Assembly: GCF_027213715.1 (NCBI RefSeq)
Contig: NZ_JAPWGM010000005.1
Coordinates: 310,001-374,000, forward strand
Origin: Pedobacter punctiformis
GTDB taxonomy: Bacteria > Bacteroidota > Bacteroidia > Sphingobacteriales > Sphingobacteriaceae
Length of the DNA stretch: 64,000 nucleotides
Direction of reading: 5' to 3'
Numbering within the stretch: position 1 is the stretch's first letter; the number at the start of each line of letters is the position of its first letter. The position numbers and the translations under genes were made by a program. The notes below the pieces were generated by a model. It did not search any database. It was not told where the DNA came from and saw only the letters and a program-made list of their open reading frames with translations. This document shows positions 54,590-61,803 of the stretch, piece after piece.

Positions 54590-54756
54590 CTAAAAATTCA
54601 GGTTGGAGATGATAGCTTGCTGCTTATGAAGATGTTACGAAATATTTGAAATTTTTGTTTAAAATGTTGATAATTTTCTCAATATTCGTAGTCCCGAAAC
54701 GATCCAATCCGGATGTCCGAATCGGCACTGTAAACCAATAAATTATAGAAATCGCA

Positions 54757-56187
54757 ATGGAAAAAACTTGTACAGAAGTGTGGAAGAACTGTCTTCAAAT
54801 TATTAAGGATAACATTCCGAACCAAAGTTTCAAAACCTGGTTCGAGCCAATAACAGCCCTTAAATTAGAAGGTAAGGTTTTAACCATTCAGGTACCGAGT
54901 TTATTCTTTTACGAATGGCTTGAAGAACACTATGTAGGCTTACTACGTAAAACAGTAAAAAAGCAACTTGGAGAAGACGGCAGATTAGAATATAATATCG
55001 TTGTAGATAAGTCATCTAACAGTGGTAATCCTTATACCACTAATATGCCTTCTAACGGAAATGGAGCTGAAGCAAAGACGCAATCTATGCCTATTCCAGT
55101 TTCTATTAATAAAGACATTAAAAATCCTTTCATTATTCCGGGATTAAAAAAATTAAACGTAGATCCTCAGTTAAACTCTAATTACACTTTTGATAATTAT
55201 ATAGAAGGAGATTGTAATCGTTTAGCCCGGTCTGCAGGTTATGCCGTAGCAGCAAAACCAGGCGGTACGTCATTTAACCCTTTAATGATTTATGGCGGCG
55301 TAGGTTTAGGTAAAACGCACCTTGCACAAGCCATCGGTAATGAAATTAAAGCAACCATGCCTGATAAGCTGGTTATATATGTAAGCTGCGAGAAATTTTG
55401 TCAGCAGTTTGTGGATTCCCTGAAAAACAATACCATTAACGATTTCGTTAATTTCTATCAGGCAATGGATGTAATCATTATGGATGATGTACACAACTTT
55501 GCAGGAAAAGAAAAAACTCAGGATATTTTCTTCCATATCTTTAATCATTTACACCAATCGGGTAAACAGGTTATTTTAACATCAGATAAAGCGCCAAAAG
55601 ATTTAGCAGGTTTAGAAGAACGTTTATTAAGCCGTTTTAAATGGGGGCTTTCAGCTGATTTGCAAATTCCTGATTTGGAAACCCGTATTGCAATTTTAAG
55701 AAAGAAAATGTATGCCGATGGTATTGAGTTGCCAGGCGAAGTGGTTGAGTATGTAGCGCACAATATTGATAATAACGTACGTGAACTGGAAGGTGCAATG
55801 GTTTCACTGCTTGCGCAGGCTACTTTAAACAAAAAAGAAATTGATTTAGGTTTAGCTAAACAAATGTTGAAGAATTTCATCAAGAATACCTCAAAAGAGA
55901 TTTCGATGGAATACATTCAGAAATTGGTTTGCGAATATTTTGAAGTACCAGTAGATATGGTTAAATCTCAAACCCGTAAACGCGAGATTGTGCAGGCCCG
56001 TCAAATTTCTATGTACTTATCAAAAAGTCATACCAAATCATCTCTAAAAACAATTGGAGCTTTCTTTGGCGGTCGCGATCACAGTACGGTAATCTATGCC
56101 TGCCAAACGGTTGAAGATTTAATTGATACCGATAAGAAATTCAAAGCTTATGTACACGATATTCAAAAGAAATTAAAAATGAGCTAA
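54757..56187 (+). CDS. dnaA: Chromosomal replication initiator protein DnaA
   Basis: A 476-aa AAA+ initiator. Domain I is at residues 1-80 (W-F-E-P-I-x-A-L). After a short linker, domain III has Walker A G-G-V-G-L-G-K-T-H (K186), Walker B V-I-I-M-D-D-V, and the R-finger region L-L-S-R-F-K-W-G-L. Domain IV ends with G-G-R-D-H-S-T-V-I-Y-A, the box-binding signature. Full length and intact. Two DnaA boxes lie upstream. It ends in a strong terminator shared with the Nudix gene. Confidence 0.98.
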   Translation: MEKTCTEVWKNCLQIIKDNIPNQSFKTWFEPITALKLEGKVLTIQVPSLFFYEWLEEHYVGLLRKTVKKQLGEDGRLEYNIVVDKSSNSGNPYTTNMPSNGNGAEAKTQSMPIPVSINKDIKNPFIIPGLKKLNVDPQLNSNYTFDNYIEGDCNRLARSAGYAVAAKPGGTSFNPLMIYGGVGLGKTHLAQAIGNEIKATMPDKLVIYVSCEKFCQQFVDSLKNNTINDFVNFYQAMDVIIMDDVHNFAGKEKTQDIFFHIFNHLHQSGKQVILTSDKAPKDLAGLEERLLSRFKWGLSADLQIPDLETRIAILRKKMYADGIELPGEVVEYVAHNIDNNVRELEGAMVSLLAQATLNKKEIDLGLAKQMLKNFIKNTSKEISMEYIQKLVCEYFEVPVDMVKSQTRKREIVQARQISMYLSKSHTKSSLKTIGAFFGGRDHSTVIYACQTVEDLIDTDKKFKAYVHDIQKKLKMS

Positions 56188-56207
56188 TATTACTCATTTG
56201 ACAAAAT

Positions 56208-56242
56208 AAAAAGCCCATGATTTTATTAATCATGGGCTTTTT
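56208..56242. terminator. Bidirectional terminator between dnaA and the Nudix gene
   Basis: A perfect 15-base stem (AAAAAGCCCATGATT with its complement) around a five-base loop gives T-runs on both strands, between two convergent genes. Confidence 0.85.
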
Positions 56243-56277
56243 ATTTACTTAACCATCAAGAACTGTTAGGATCGCTA

Positions 56278-56823
56278 TTATTTCTCTAACTCGGCCAGCC
56301 CATAGTATAAACCTGCAACATGCAAAGCCTGGGCAATTTTATTATCCTTTAATAACTGTTTAACCTCTTCTACAGTATATTCTTCTACATTTAAAATTTC
56401 ATGTTCATCTAAATGCTGGTCATGGGTTTTTTCGCCTCCGGTTAAAAAATAGGTAAAGGTTTTATTTGTAGATGTTGCCGGATTAGGATAAAGTTCTGCA
56501 ATTTGTTTACAGGTTTTAAAACTATATCCTGTTTCTTCCTGTAGTTCACGTTTAATGGCAAACTCTGGTGATTCGTCCCCATCAATTACACCGCCTGGTA
56601 TTTCCAAAGAAATAATATCTGCCGCATGGCGATATTGTCTAACCAAAATCATTTTACCCTCTTCGGTTAATGCAATTGCATTAACCCAGTTTGGATATTC
56701 TAAAACATAATAGTCATCTTTTATAGCGCCGCCCTGCAACTCGCAGGTATCAACCCTTAATGTAGCCCATTTTTCTCTAACTAAATATTTTGAGGCAATT
56801 TTACGCCACTTTTCAATTATCAT
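56278..56823 (-). CDS. Nudix hydrolase (ADP-ribose pyrophosphatase type)
   Basis: A 181-aa protein with an intact Nudix box from G78: G-V-I-D-G-D-E, then R-E-L (92-94), E-E (96-97) and G99. The preceding V-R-Q-Y-R-H and E-I-P-G segments are typical of ADP-ribose or nucleotide-sugar pyrophosphatases. It probably clears ADP-ribose or a similar nucleotide. Single gene, convergent with dnaA. Confidence 0.9.
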   Translation of the reverse strand: MIIEKWRKIASKYLVREKWATLRVDTCELQGGAIKDDYYVLEYPNWVNAIALTEEGKMILVRQYRHAADIISLEIPGGVIDGDESPEFAIKRELQEETGYSFKTCKQIAELYPNPATSTNKTFTYFLTGGEKTHDQHLDEHEILNVEEYTVEEVKQLLKDNKIAQALHVAGLYYGLAELEK

Positions 56824-56950
56824 GTATATTCTTAAATTAAGAAACTGTTTAAATTTTAATTAGATTTTTCTACTCATATTGAGTCTGCACAAGGCCTTAT
56901 GTGAATACTTCAAAGAGCTTAGTAGAACAATCCGAAAAAAACGAACAGTT

Positions 56951-57352
56951 TTAAATGTTTTCTAAAAAACCTTTGATTTGTTTTTGTCTTGATAAACCTT
57001 CAAAAGATTGTGTATGATGTTCCTTTTCAATAAACTGATAAAGTGTCAATAGCTTTTTGGCAATAACCTGAAAGTCGTTTGTATTATCGAAATGATCTAT
57101 TTGGGTATATAGTAGTTTACTTAATAACTCCAGCTTTTCAGCAGAGAAACTTTTGTCTTTCAAAAAAAACTCAAATTCTTCGTCACTAATCGCTAACAAG
57201 CCCGAATAGGGTAGCTCAAATTCATTTTCAAGTGTATCGGCAAACCAAAAATCAGATTCTTCCTTTTTGCCTTCCAGTTTTAAACCAATTATTCTGGCTA
57301 AAGCCTGGGCAAGTTTCTGAATTTCAGCAGTAACTAAATCTCTTTTATACAT
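56951..57352 (-). CDS. Hypothetical helical protein
   Basis: A 133-aa soluble, mostly helical acidic protein. The start Y-K-R-D-L-V-T-A-E-I-Q-K-L-A-Q-A-L-A-R-I-I-G-L-K-L-E-G-K resembles that of small uncharacterised bacterial helical proteins, possibly with a tetratricopeptide-like repeat. No signal peptide or metal motif. It lies 55 bases after the TPM gene's stop on the same strand. Function unknown. Confidence 0.6.
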   Translation of the reverse strand: MYKRDLVTAEIQKLAQALARIIGLKLEGKKEESDFWFADTLENEFELPYSGLLAISDEEFEFFLKDKSFSAEKLELLSKLLYTQIDHFDNTNDFQVIAKKLLTLYQFIEKEHHTQSFEGLSRQKQIKGFLENI

Positions 57353-57407
57353 GTTTATTAAACTCTTTTATTACGCGGTTATTTGTCCGGTCAGGTATTT
57401 TGGTGCT

Positions 57408-58184
57408 CTACCAGCTACCGCTGGAACCACCTCCGCCGAAACTTCCACCACCAAAACCGCCAAATCCACCACCTCCGCCGGATGAGCCTCCGCCAAAACC
57501 ACCGAATCCACCGCCATTACCACGGCCTCCGCCTCCAAAAAGCAGTGCCCAAAATAATGCATTGGATGCACCACGGCTTCCAATTACTTCTCCGTTTCCA
57601 CCACCACCTTTTCTCATCAGGATAATAATAACAATCACAATAATAATAATGATGACAATACTTCCTGATCCACCTTTACCGGATGAAATTCCAGGGTTGT
57701 CATTTTTGTATTCACCACGGGTATATTTTATAATGGAAGTAGTGCCTGCATCTAACCCGGAATAATAGTCTCCTGCTTTAAAATAAGGCTTAATATCATT
57801 TTCGATAATTCGTTTTGCATAAATATCTGGCAGTGCGCCCTCAACTCCGTAGCCGGTTTGAATCGATATTTTTCGGTCACCAACGGCCACAACAATCATA
57901 ATACCATTGTTCTTTCCACTTTGACCAACGCCCCATTTACGTCCTAATTCAACAGCATATTCATTAATATCGTAATCACCTACCGATTTTATAATTGCAA
58001 TGGCAATCTGTGTAGAAGATGAATCGTCAAATGCAACCAGTTTTTGTTCTAATCCCTGTTTTTGGGTAGAAGACAATACGCCAGCATAATCATTAACCAG
58101 CGTTGATGGCTTTTCAGGAAAATCCTGTCCAAAAGCGAAGCAGAAGATTAAACTAAACAGCGATAAAAGAAATAGTTTTTTCAT
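57408..58184 (-). CDS. TPM-domain protein with signal peptide and Gly-rich C-terminus (YgcG-like)
   Basis: A 258-aa protein: signal peptide ending C-F-A-F-G-Q-D, a TPM domain (about residues 28-150; V-N-D-Y-A-G-V-L, Q-I-A-I-A-I-I and R-K-W-G-V-G), a transmembrane helix (about 175-193) and a long glycine-rich tail (GGGGRGN, FGGFGGGS repeats) ending S-S-G-S-W. The layout matches YgcG-like proteins. The tail is low in complexity and probably faces the cytoplasm. It is the last gene of the lemA-TPM-TPM unit. Biochemistry is uncertain; TPM domains bind metal or lipid in other systems. Confidence 0.85.
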   Translation of the reverse strand: MKKLFLLSLFSLIFCFAFGQDFPEKPSTLVNDYAGVLSSTQKQGLEQKLVAFDDSSSTQIAIAIIKSVGDYDINEYAVELGRKWGVGQSGKNNGIMIVVAVGDRKISIQTGYGVEGALPDIYAKRIIENDIKPYFKAGDYYSGLDAGTTSIIKYTRGEYKNDNPGISSGKGGSGSIVIIIIIVIVIIILMRKGGGGNGEVIGSRGASNALFWALLFGGGGRGNGGGFGGFGGGSSGGGGGFGGFGGGSFGGGGSSGSW

Positions 58185-58187
58185 TAT

Positions 58188-58631
58188 TTAGTTATTTTCC
58201 AGTTTATCCATATACACAATATCGTTTGGTAATTCGTTTATATCTCCCGCCTGATAAGGAAAGAATAAAGCTAATTTTTCTCCTGCAAGGGCAACTCCGG
58301 CAACAATACCATCTGCCAGATTGCCATTGGCAAAATGGGCATTCATGGCTACTTTAGTCGTTTCCCAAAAATTATCAGGTACTACGCGGTTAATACCACT
58401 ATCGCCAATAATGGCAAATTTATGATCTGCATGAGCCAGATAAATCAAAACCCCGTTTCTCTGTGCAGTTTTATCCATATTCAGCTTTGTAAAATATTCT
58501 ATTGCCTTTTCATATGCATTACCCTCACAATGTTTATCTATTGCAATCCGGATTTCGCCAGAAGTTGCATTTTCTGCATCAGCAATCGCTTTTGCAATTT
58601 TATCCTGTTCAATATCTGAAAATATAGACAT
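58188..58631 (-). CDS. TPM-domain protein
   Basis: A 147-aa TPM-domain protein without a signal peptide: I-A-K-A-I-A-D-A-E-N-A-T-S-G-E-I-R-I-A-I, F-T-K-L-N-M-D-K-T-A-Q-R-N-G-V-L-I-Y and K-F-A-I-I-G-D-S-G-I-N. It is separated from the longer TPM gene by three bases and from lemA by 81 bases holding a hairpin. It is a common partner of the secreted TPM protein. Confidence 0.85.
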   Translation of the reverse strand: MSIFSDIEQDKIAKAIADAENATSGEIRIAIDKHCEGNAYEKAIEYFTKLNMDKTAQRNGVLIYLAHADHKFAIIGDSGINRVVPDNFWETTKVAMNAHFANGNLADGIVAGVALAGEKLALFFPYQAGDINELPNDIVYMDKLENN

Positions 58632-58652
58632 ATCTTTCTTTTATAATGAAGT

Positions 58653-58694
58653 AAAAAGGGTAATACATGTTTAAATGAAACACGCATTACCCTT
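58653..58694 (-). terminator. Intraoperonic hairpin with T-run after lemA
   Basis: On the minus strand AAGGGTAAT (58686-58694) pairs perfectly with ATTACCCTT (58656-58664) and continues into T-rich sequence. It lies between lemA and the TPM genes, and may reduce read-through so that lemA is expressed more strongly. Confidence 0.55.
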
Positions 58695-58712
58695 AATTTT
58701 TATAGCTTAAAA

Positions 58713-59294
58713 TTAAAATTCTACTTTAGGCGCATTTTTAGCAGCTGCATCAGCCTCAAAGTAGCCTTTAGCTTTAAATCCAAACATTCCGGCTGTTAAA
58801 TTGGTTGGGAAAGATCTGATCTTGCTGTTGTATTCCTGTACAGCATCATTAAAATCTTTACGGGCAACAGTAATTCTGTTTTCAGTGCTTTCTAACTGTG
58901 CAGAAAGATCGCTGAACTGTTGTGTTGCTTTTAATTCAGGATAATTTTCGGTAATGGATAATAATTTACCTAGTGCCTGACTTAATTGTCCTTGTGCTTC
59001 CTGATATTTCTGAATATTTTCTGGCGTTAATTCGTCCGCTTTAACAGTCATTTGCGTTGCTTTTGCACGGGCTTCAACCACTGCGGTTAAAGTTCCCTGC
59101 TCAAATTTAGCGGCACCTTTTACAGTACTTACTAAATTTGGAATTAAATCTGCTCTTCGCTGATATTGGGTTTGTACGGTTCCCCATTTAGATTTTACAT
59201 TTTCATCAAGTTTAACCATGCTGTTGTATCCGCATGAACTTAGCGTACTAACTGCAATCACAGCAGCTAAAATTCCAAAAACTAATTTTTTCAT
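58713..59294 (-). CDS. lemA: LemA-family protein
   Basis: A 193-aa protein anchored by a lipobox-like signal (S-S-C-G-Y, C21). The LemA domain shows V-K-S-K-W-G-T-V-Q-T-Q-Y-Q-R-R-A-D-L-I-P-N-L-V, then long helices with N-R-I-T-V-A-R-K-D-F-N-D-A-V-Q-E-Y-N. LemA with TPM proteins is a conserved bacterial gene set of unknown function. It heads the three-gene unit. Confidence 0.9.
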   Translation of the reverse strand: MKKLVFGILAAVIAVSTLSSCGYNSMVKLDENVKSKWGTVQTQYQRRADLIPNLVSTVKGAAKFEQGTLTAVVEARAKATQMTVKADELTPENIQKYQEAQGQLSQALGKLLSITENYPELKATQQFSDLSAQLESTENRITVARKDFNDAVQEYNSKIRSFPTNLTAGMFGFKAKGYFEADAAAKNAPKVEF

Positions 59295-59364
59295 CTTTAA
59301 GATATTTGTTTTATGTATTCAAATTGAATTTAAGCTCAATTTACAAATTAGATTACAAATTCTG

Positions 59365-59372
59365 TACCTTTG
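59365..59372 (+). promoter_or_regulatory. -7 element of the truncated dehydrogenase gene
   Basis: TACCTTTG matches the Bacteroidota pattern and lies 32 bases before the ATG at 59405. No clear TTTG is found at the expected distance. It supports starting the frame at 59405. Confidence 0.45.
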
Positions 59373-59404
59373 TTACACTTCGGGATAAATACCTGACAAG
59401 TTGT

Positions 59405-59668
59405 ATGCAAAAAGAAATCGAAATTACGCTGCTCCCGCATCAGGTTGAGCAACCAGAAATCATCAATCAGAAACTTGCTGAATCTTTAAAAGTGCCTTTA
59501 GAGCGCATTAAAAGTTACGAAATACTGAAAAGATCTATTGATGCACGATCAAGAAAGGTCATTTACAGATTGCAGGTGAGGGCTTTTATTGATGAAGAAA
59601 AAATTCTTGAAATTTATACCGTAAACTATCAAAATGTCAGTAAAATGCTTATTTATTCAGAATTTTAA
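59405..59668 (+). pseudogene. Truncated FAD-dependent dehydrogenase (COG2509-type), N-terminal domain only
   Basis: The 87-aa frame matches the N-terminal domain of COG2509-type NAD(P)/FAD-dependent oxidoreductases: E-I-L-K-R-S-I-D-A-R-S-R, then V-I-Y-R-L-Q-V-R-A-F-I and N-Y-Q-N-V-S. Full proteins continue into an FAD fold around 500 residues long. Here the frame leaves that pattern after N-V-S-K (about 59643) and stops at 59666-59668. The missing part is not seen downstream. The break coincides with the left edge of the toxin region, so insertion or deletion at this point is likely. Confidence 0.65.
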
Positions 59669-59800
59669 AAATAGTGATGATGGAATCAAAATGATTATTA
59701 GTAGCAATGGAAATCTTTGAGGGCATTTAATAGACTTTTAAGCGAGTAAGGTAATTAAAAAATGAGAATATATTGATTTTTTATATTAGTTAAGTAAAGC

Positions 59801-59833
59801 AAAAAAGCGGTTGATAATACACACCAACCGCTT
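59801..59833 (-). terminator. Terminator at the 3' end of the toxin/immunity gene run
   Basis: AAGCGGTTG (59805-59813) pairs perfectly with CAACCGCTT (59825-59833); on the minus strand the stem is followed by six T residues. It closes the minus-strand genes that end at 59876. Confidence 0.75.
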
Positions 59834-59875
59834 AATAGGATAATATAATCTTTTATGCTTTCAAATTCTCACTGA

Positions 59876-60475
59876 TTATTCATCATCTAAAAGTGTTGCA
59901 CAATTTTCAGAAAGCTTTTTTAGTCGTTCTGGTAGCATACCAAGTGCTTGCATGTCTTTTATTGATGAGTAATATTTATTAATCATATCAAGCATCTGTT
60001 CATCCGGGTCACAGGCTTGAGCTTTTTCCATATAAATCAAAGTTTTTAAAACTTGATTTTTGTATTTAGTAAAACTCTCTTTATAAAGTGGGATATTTTT
60101 TTCTTTTCCCGCCTTATTAACCTCAGCGCTAAGTGCATTACATTTTTTAATATTTATAGCCGCCAATGCAAGATAAGGCACATAATAATTGGGTGAAAAC
60201 TTTATGCATTCCTCATAATATGGAATTGCTTTAATTTCATCAATGCTTTCATATATTCGGCCTAAATGATAATTTAAATTGGCTATTTGTTTTTCATTTA
60301 ATTCTGTTTTATGATTTAAAAGCTCAAGTGCTTTGGCTATTGTTTCCTGTTTTTTACTATCAGACATTCTTATCTGTATATAATCCCAATACATGTCTTT
60401 CACACTTTTAGTTTGGGGAAACGCTTGGTTAGAAAACAGCAATAAAAAGAAACTATATATTATTATTTTTTTCAT
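59876..60475 (-). CDS. Secreted TPR-like protein
   Basis: A 199-aa protein with a signal peptide ending A-F-P-Q-T and helical repeats resembling TPRs: L-N-Y-H-L-G-R-I-Y-E-S-I-D-E-I-K-A, then Y-Y-E-E-C-I-K-F-S-P-N-Y-Y-V-P-Y-L-A-L-A-A. The C-terminal 90 residues carry four cysteines. It is the last gene of the minus-strand run. It could be an immunity partner or a bystander. Confidence 0.65.
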   Translation of the reverse strand: MKKIIIYSFFLLLFSNQAFPQTKSVKDMYWDYIQIRMSDSKKQETIAKALELLNHKTELNEKQIANLNYHLGRIYESIDEIKAIPYYEECIKFSPNYYVPYLALAAINIKKCNALSAEVNKAGKEKNIPLYKESFTKYKNQVLKTLIYMEKAQACDPDEQMLDMINKYYSSIKDMQALGMLPERLKKLSENCATLLDDE

Positions 60476-60486
60476 AGACTTTAATC

Positions 60487-60536
60487 TTAATTACTCCAAC
60501 TGAATTATTCTTTAATACTATTTCTTTAAATTATGC
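60487..60536. repeat. 50-base direct repeat, copy B
   Basis: Matches 60995-61044 without gaps at 41 of 50 positions, for example CCAACTGAATTAT and TATTTCTT are shared exactly. Copy B lies downstream of the gene ending at 60542. On the minus strand it resembles the last codons and tail of the frameshifted gene at 61013-61398, in decayed form, and precedes the next gene start by 12 bases. Confidence 0.65.
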
Positions 60537-60541
60537 CATAT

Positions 60542-60988
60542 CTAAACATATATTGGTTTTATCCAAAGCGACATTAATAGGCCCTCGTTGTTAATAAAAG
60601 CAATACAATTATTTATAAACTCAACTCCTTCTCCTTCAAATTCAGGGTCACCGATGCAAAACCAACCTGTTTTTTCGTTTTCATAAACCTGTACAGAAAT
60701 TTTGTTTATACTATAACAAAAGCCATATTCAAATTCTCCTTCCACCATAAGAATTCCCCTTATATGTTTAGGAATATTTTGAGTAAGCTTTTCTCGTTTA
60801 GTATCCCCACCTGAGTACCCCCATATTTCTATAATTTGCTTATCAACAACAGTTAGTGTAAGCTTATTATAAGCTAGGTCGTAGTCAATTTCGTGTATAA
60901 TTGGCTCTGTATCAAATGAAAAATCCTTTTTAATATATTTTACCATTCCTTGATGAATGTGCTCCGTTTCGATTATTTTAAATTTCAT
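60542..60988 (-). CDS. Hypothetical protein in the immunity-gene run
   Basis: A 148-aa soluble, probably beta-rich acidic protein with no recognised family. Visible stretches are I-I-E-I-W-G-Y-S-G-G-D-T-K-R-E and K-T-G-W-F-C-I-G-D-P-E-F-E-G-E-G. Position behind a toxin and between repeat copies suggests an immunity protein, but sequence alone does not show it. The frame is intact. Confidence 0.6.
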   Translation of the reverse strand: MKFKIIETEHIHQGMVKYIKKDFSFDTEPIIHEIDYDLAYNKLTLTVVDKQIIEIWGYSGGDTKREKLTQNIPKHIRGILMVEGEFEYGFCYSINKISVQVYENEKTGWFCIGDPEFEGEGVEFINNCIAFINNEGLLMSLWIKPIYV

Positions 60989-60994
60989 TACATT

Positions 60995-61044
60995 TTAATT
61001 AGGCCAACTGAATTATGGTTTAATGATATTTCTTAATCTTATGC
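60995..61044. repeat. 50-base direct repeat, copy A
   Basis: Covers the end of the frameshifted gene (stop at 61013-61015) and the spacer to the next start codon. See copy B at 60487-60536: the two share 41 of 50 bases in the same orientation, 508 bases apart. Confidence 0.65.
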
Positions 61045-61398
61045 TTTCTATCTCGTTTTTAATAAAAGTTGCACAAGCTTCTAAATCATTTGTAAAGTAT
61101 TGAATTTGTTCTTTTTTTCCATCACCATTTAACAGGCCAACTTCATAGTCGGTACTCTCATTTAAAAAAAAAAGTACCAACCAGATGTTGTGCGTTTATT
61201 CTCAGAGTATGTTAGCCAATTATCAATGATTTGCTTATCTTTTTGAGAAAGGATATTTTTTATACTCTCCTCGGTAACTTCTCCAAAATTCAAAAAATAA
61301 CCCGAATTTTTTAAAGCATTATATACTGAAATATTGTCATTTCGACTAAGTTCTTTAGGAATATTCAACACCTTATTTATCGTTTCTTCAACTTTCAT
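61013..61398 (-). pseudogene. Immunity-like gene with homopolymer frameshift
   Basis: ATG at 61398 reads well to T-S-G-W-Y-F-F-F and stops because of the ten-T run (minus strand; A-run at 61164-61173). With one extra T, or two fewer, the frame continues L-N-E-S-T-D-Y-E-V-G-L-L-N-G-D-G-K through D-L-E-A-C-A-T-F-I-K-N-E to a stop at 61013. The joined product is about 127 aa with a compact alpha/beta look. The W-Y-F-F then x-V-G-L-L-N pattern resembles small immunity proteins. It may be a sequencing error, a slippage switch or a real mutation. Confidence 0.6.
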
Positions 61399-61798
61399 TA
61401 TAATTTTTCTTTGAAGGAAACATCTGTGCCACCCGTTTATTTTCAAGATCTTCAAGCGCTGCTTTGGTAGAAGAATATTTTTCGTGGTTGAATAACATTT
61501 TAATAAGCTGGAGATGTTGTTCTAAAAAATTAATAGAATCTTCAATCGCAAAGACCTTTTTAAGATCATTTTCCTTATATATTAATGCTTTAATTAAGCC
61601 CAAATCAAACCATAGCTTATTATCTTTTATTGTACCGATATCTAATGAAGTGCTTGATCTGTCTCTAACCATTCTAATCAAAACATCACCATTAGAATAG
61701 GTGCAGTAGAAATCCCCAAAAGATCCTGAATTAATATCTTCAATTAGTTCAAAGTGGTTTGCTATAAGAAGATCTTTTAATAATATTTTGTTTTGCAT
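61388..61798 (-). CDS. Probable immunity protein, first gene after the toxin
   Basis: About 136 aa from ATG 61798, which lies five bases after the toxin stop; an ATG at 61819 would overlap the toxin gene by 16 bases. The product is a soluble, mixed alpha/beta, charged protein with D-F-Y-C-T-Y-S-N-G-D-V-L-I-R-M-V-R-D-R and L-W-F-D-L-G-L-I. No family name is certain. Genes directly behind polymorphic-toxin genes usually encode the cognate immunity protein. It overlaps the next gene by 11 bases. Confidence 0.65.
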   Translation of the reverse strand: MQNKILLKDLLIANHFELIEDINSGSFGDFYCTYSNGDVLIRMVRDRSSTSLDIGTIKDNKLWFDLGLIKALIYKENDLKKVFAIEDSINFLEQHLQLIKMLFNHEKYSSTKAALEDLENKRVAQMFPSKKNYNES

Positions 61799-61803
61799 AC
61801 TTT

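Noticed and set aside
57383..57765. Plus-strand proline-rich frames opposite the Gly-rich TPM protein
   Set aside because: They are the antisense of the glycine-rich tail of the TPM gene; their proline and histidine runs come from its GGN codons.
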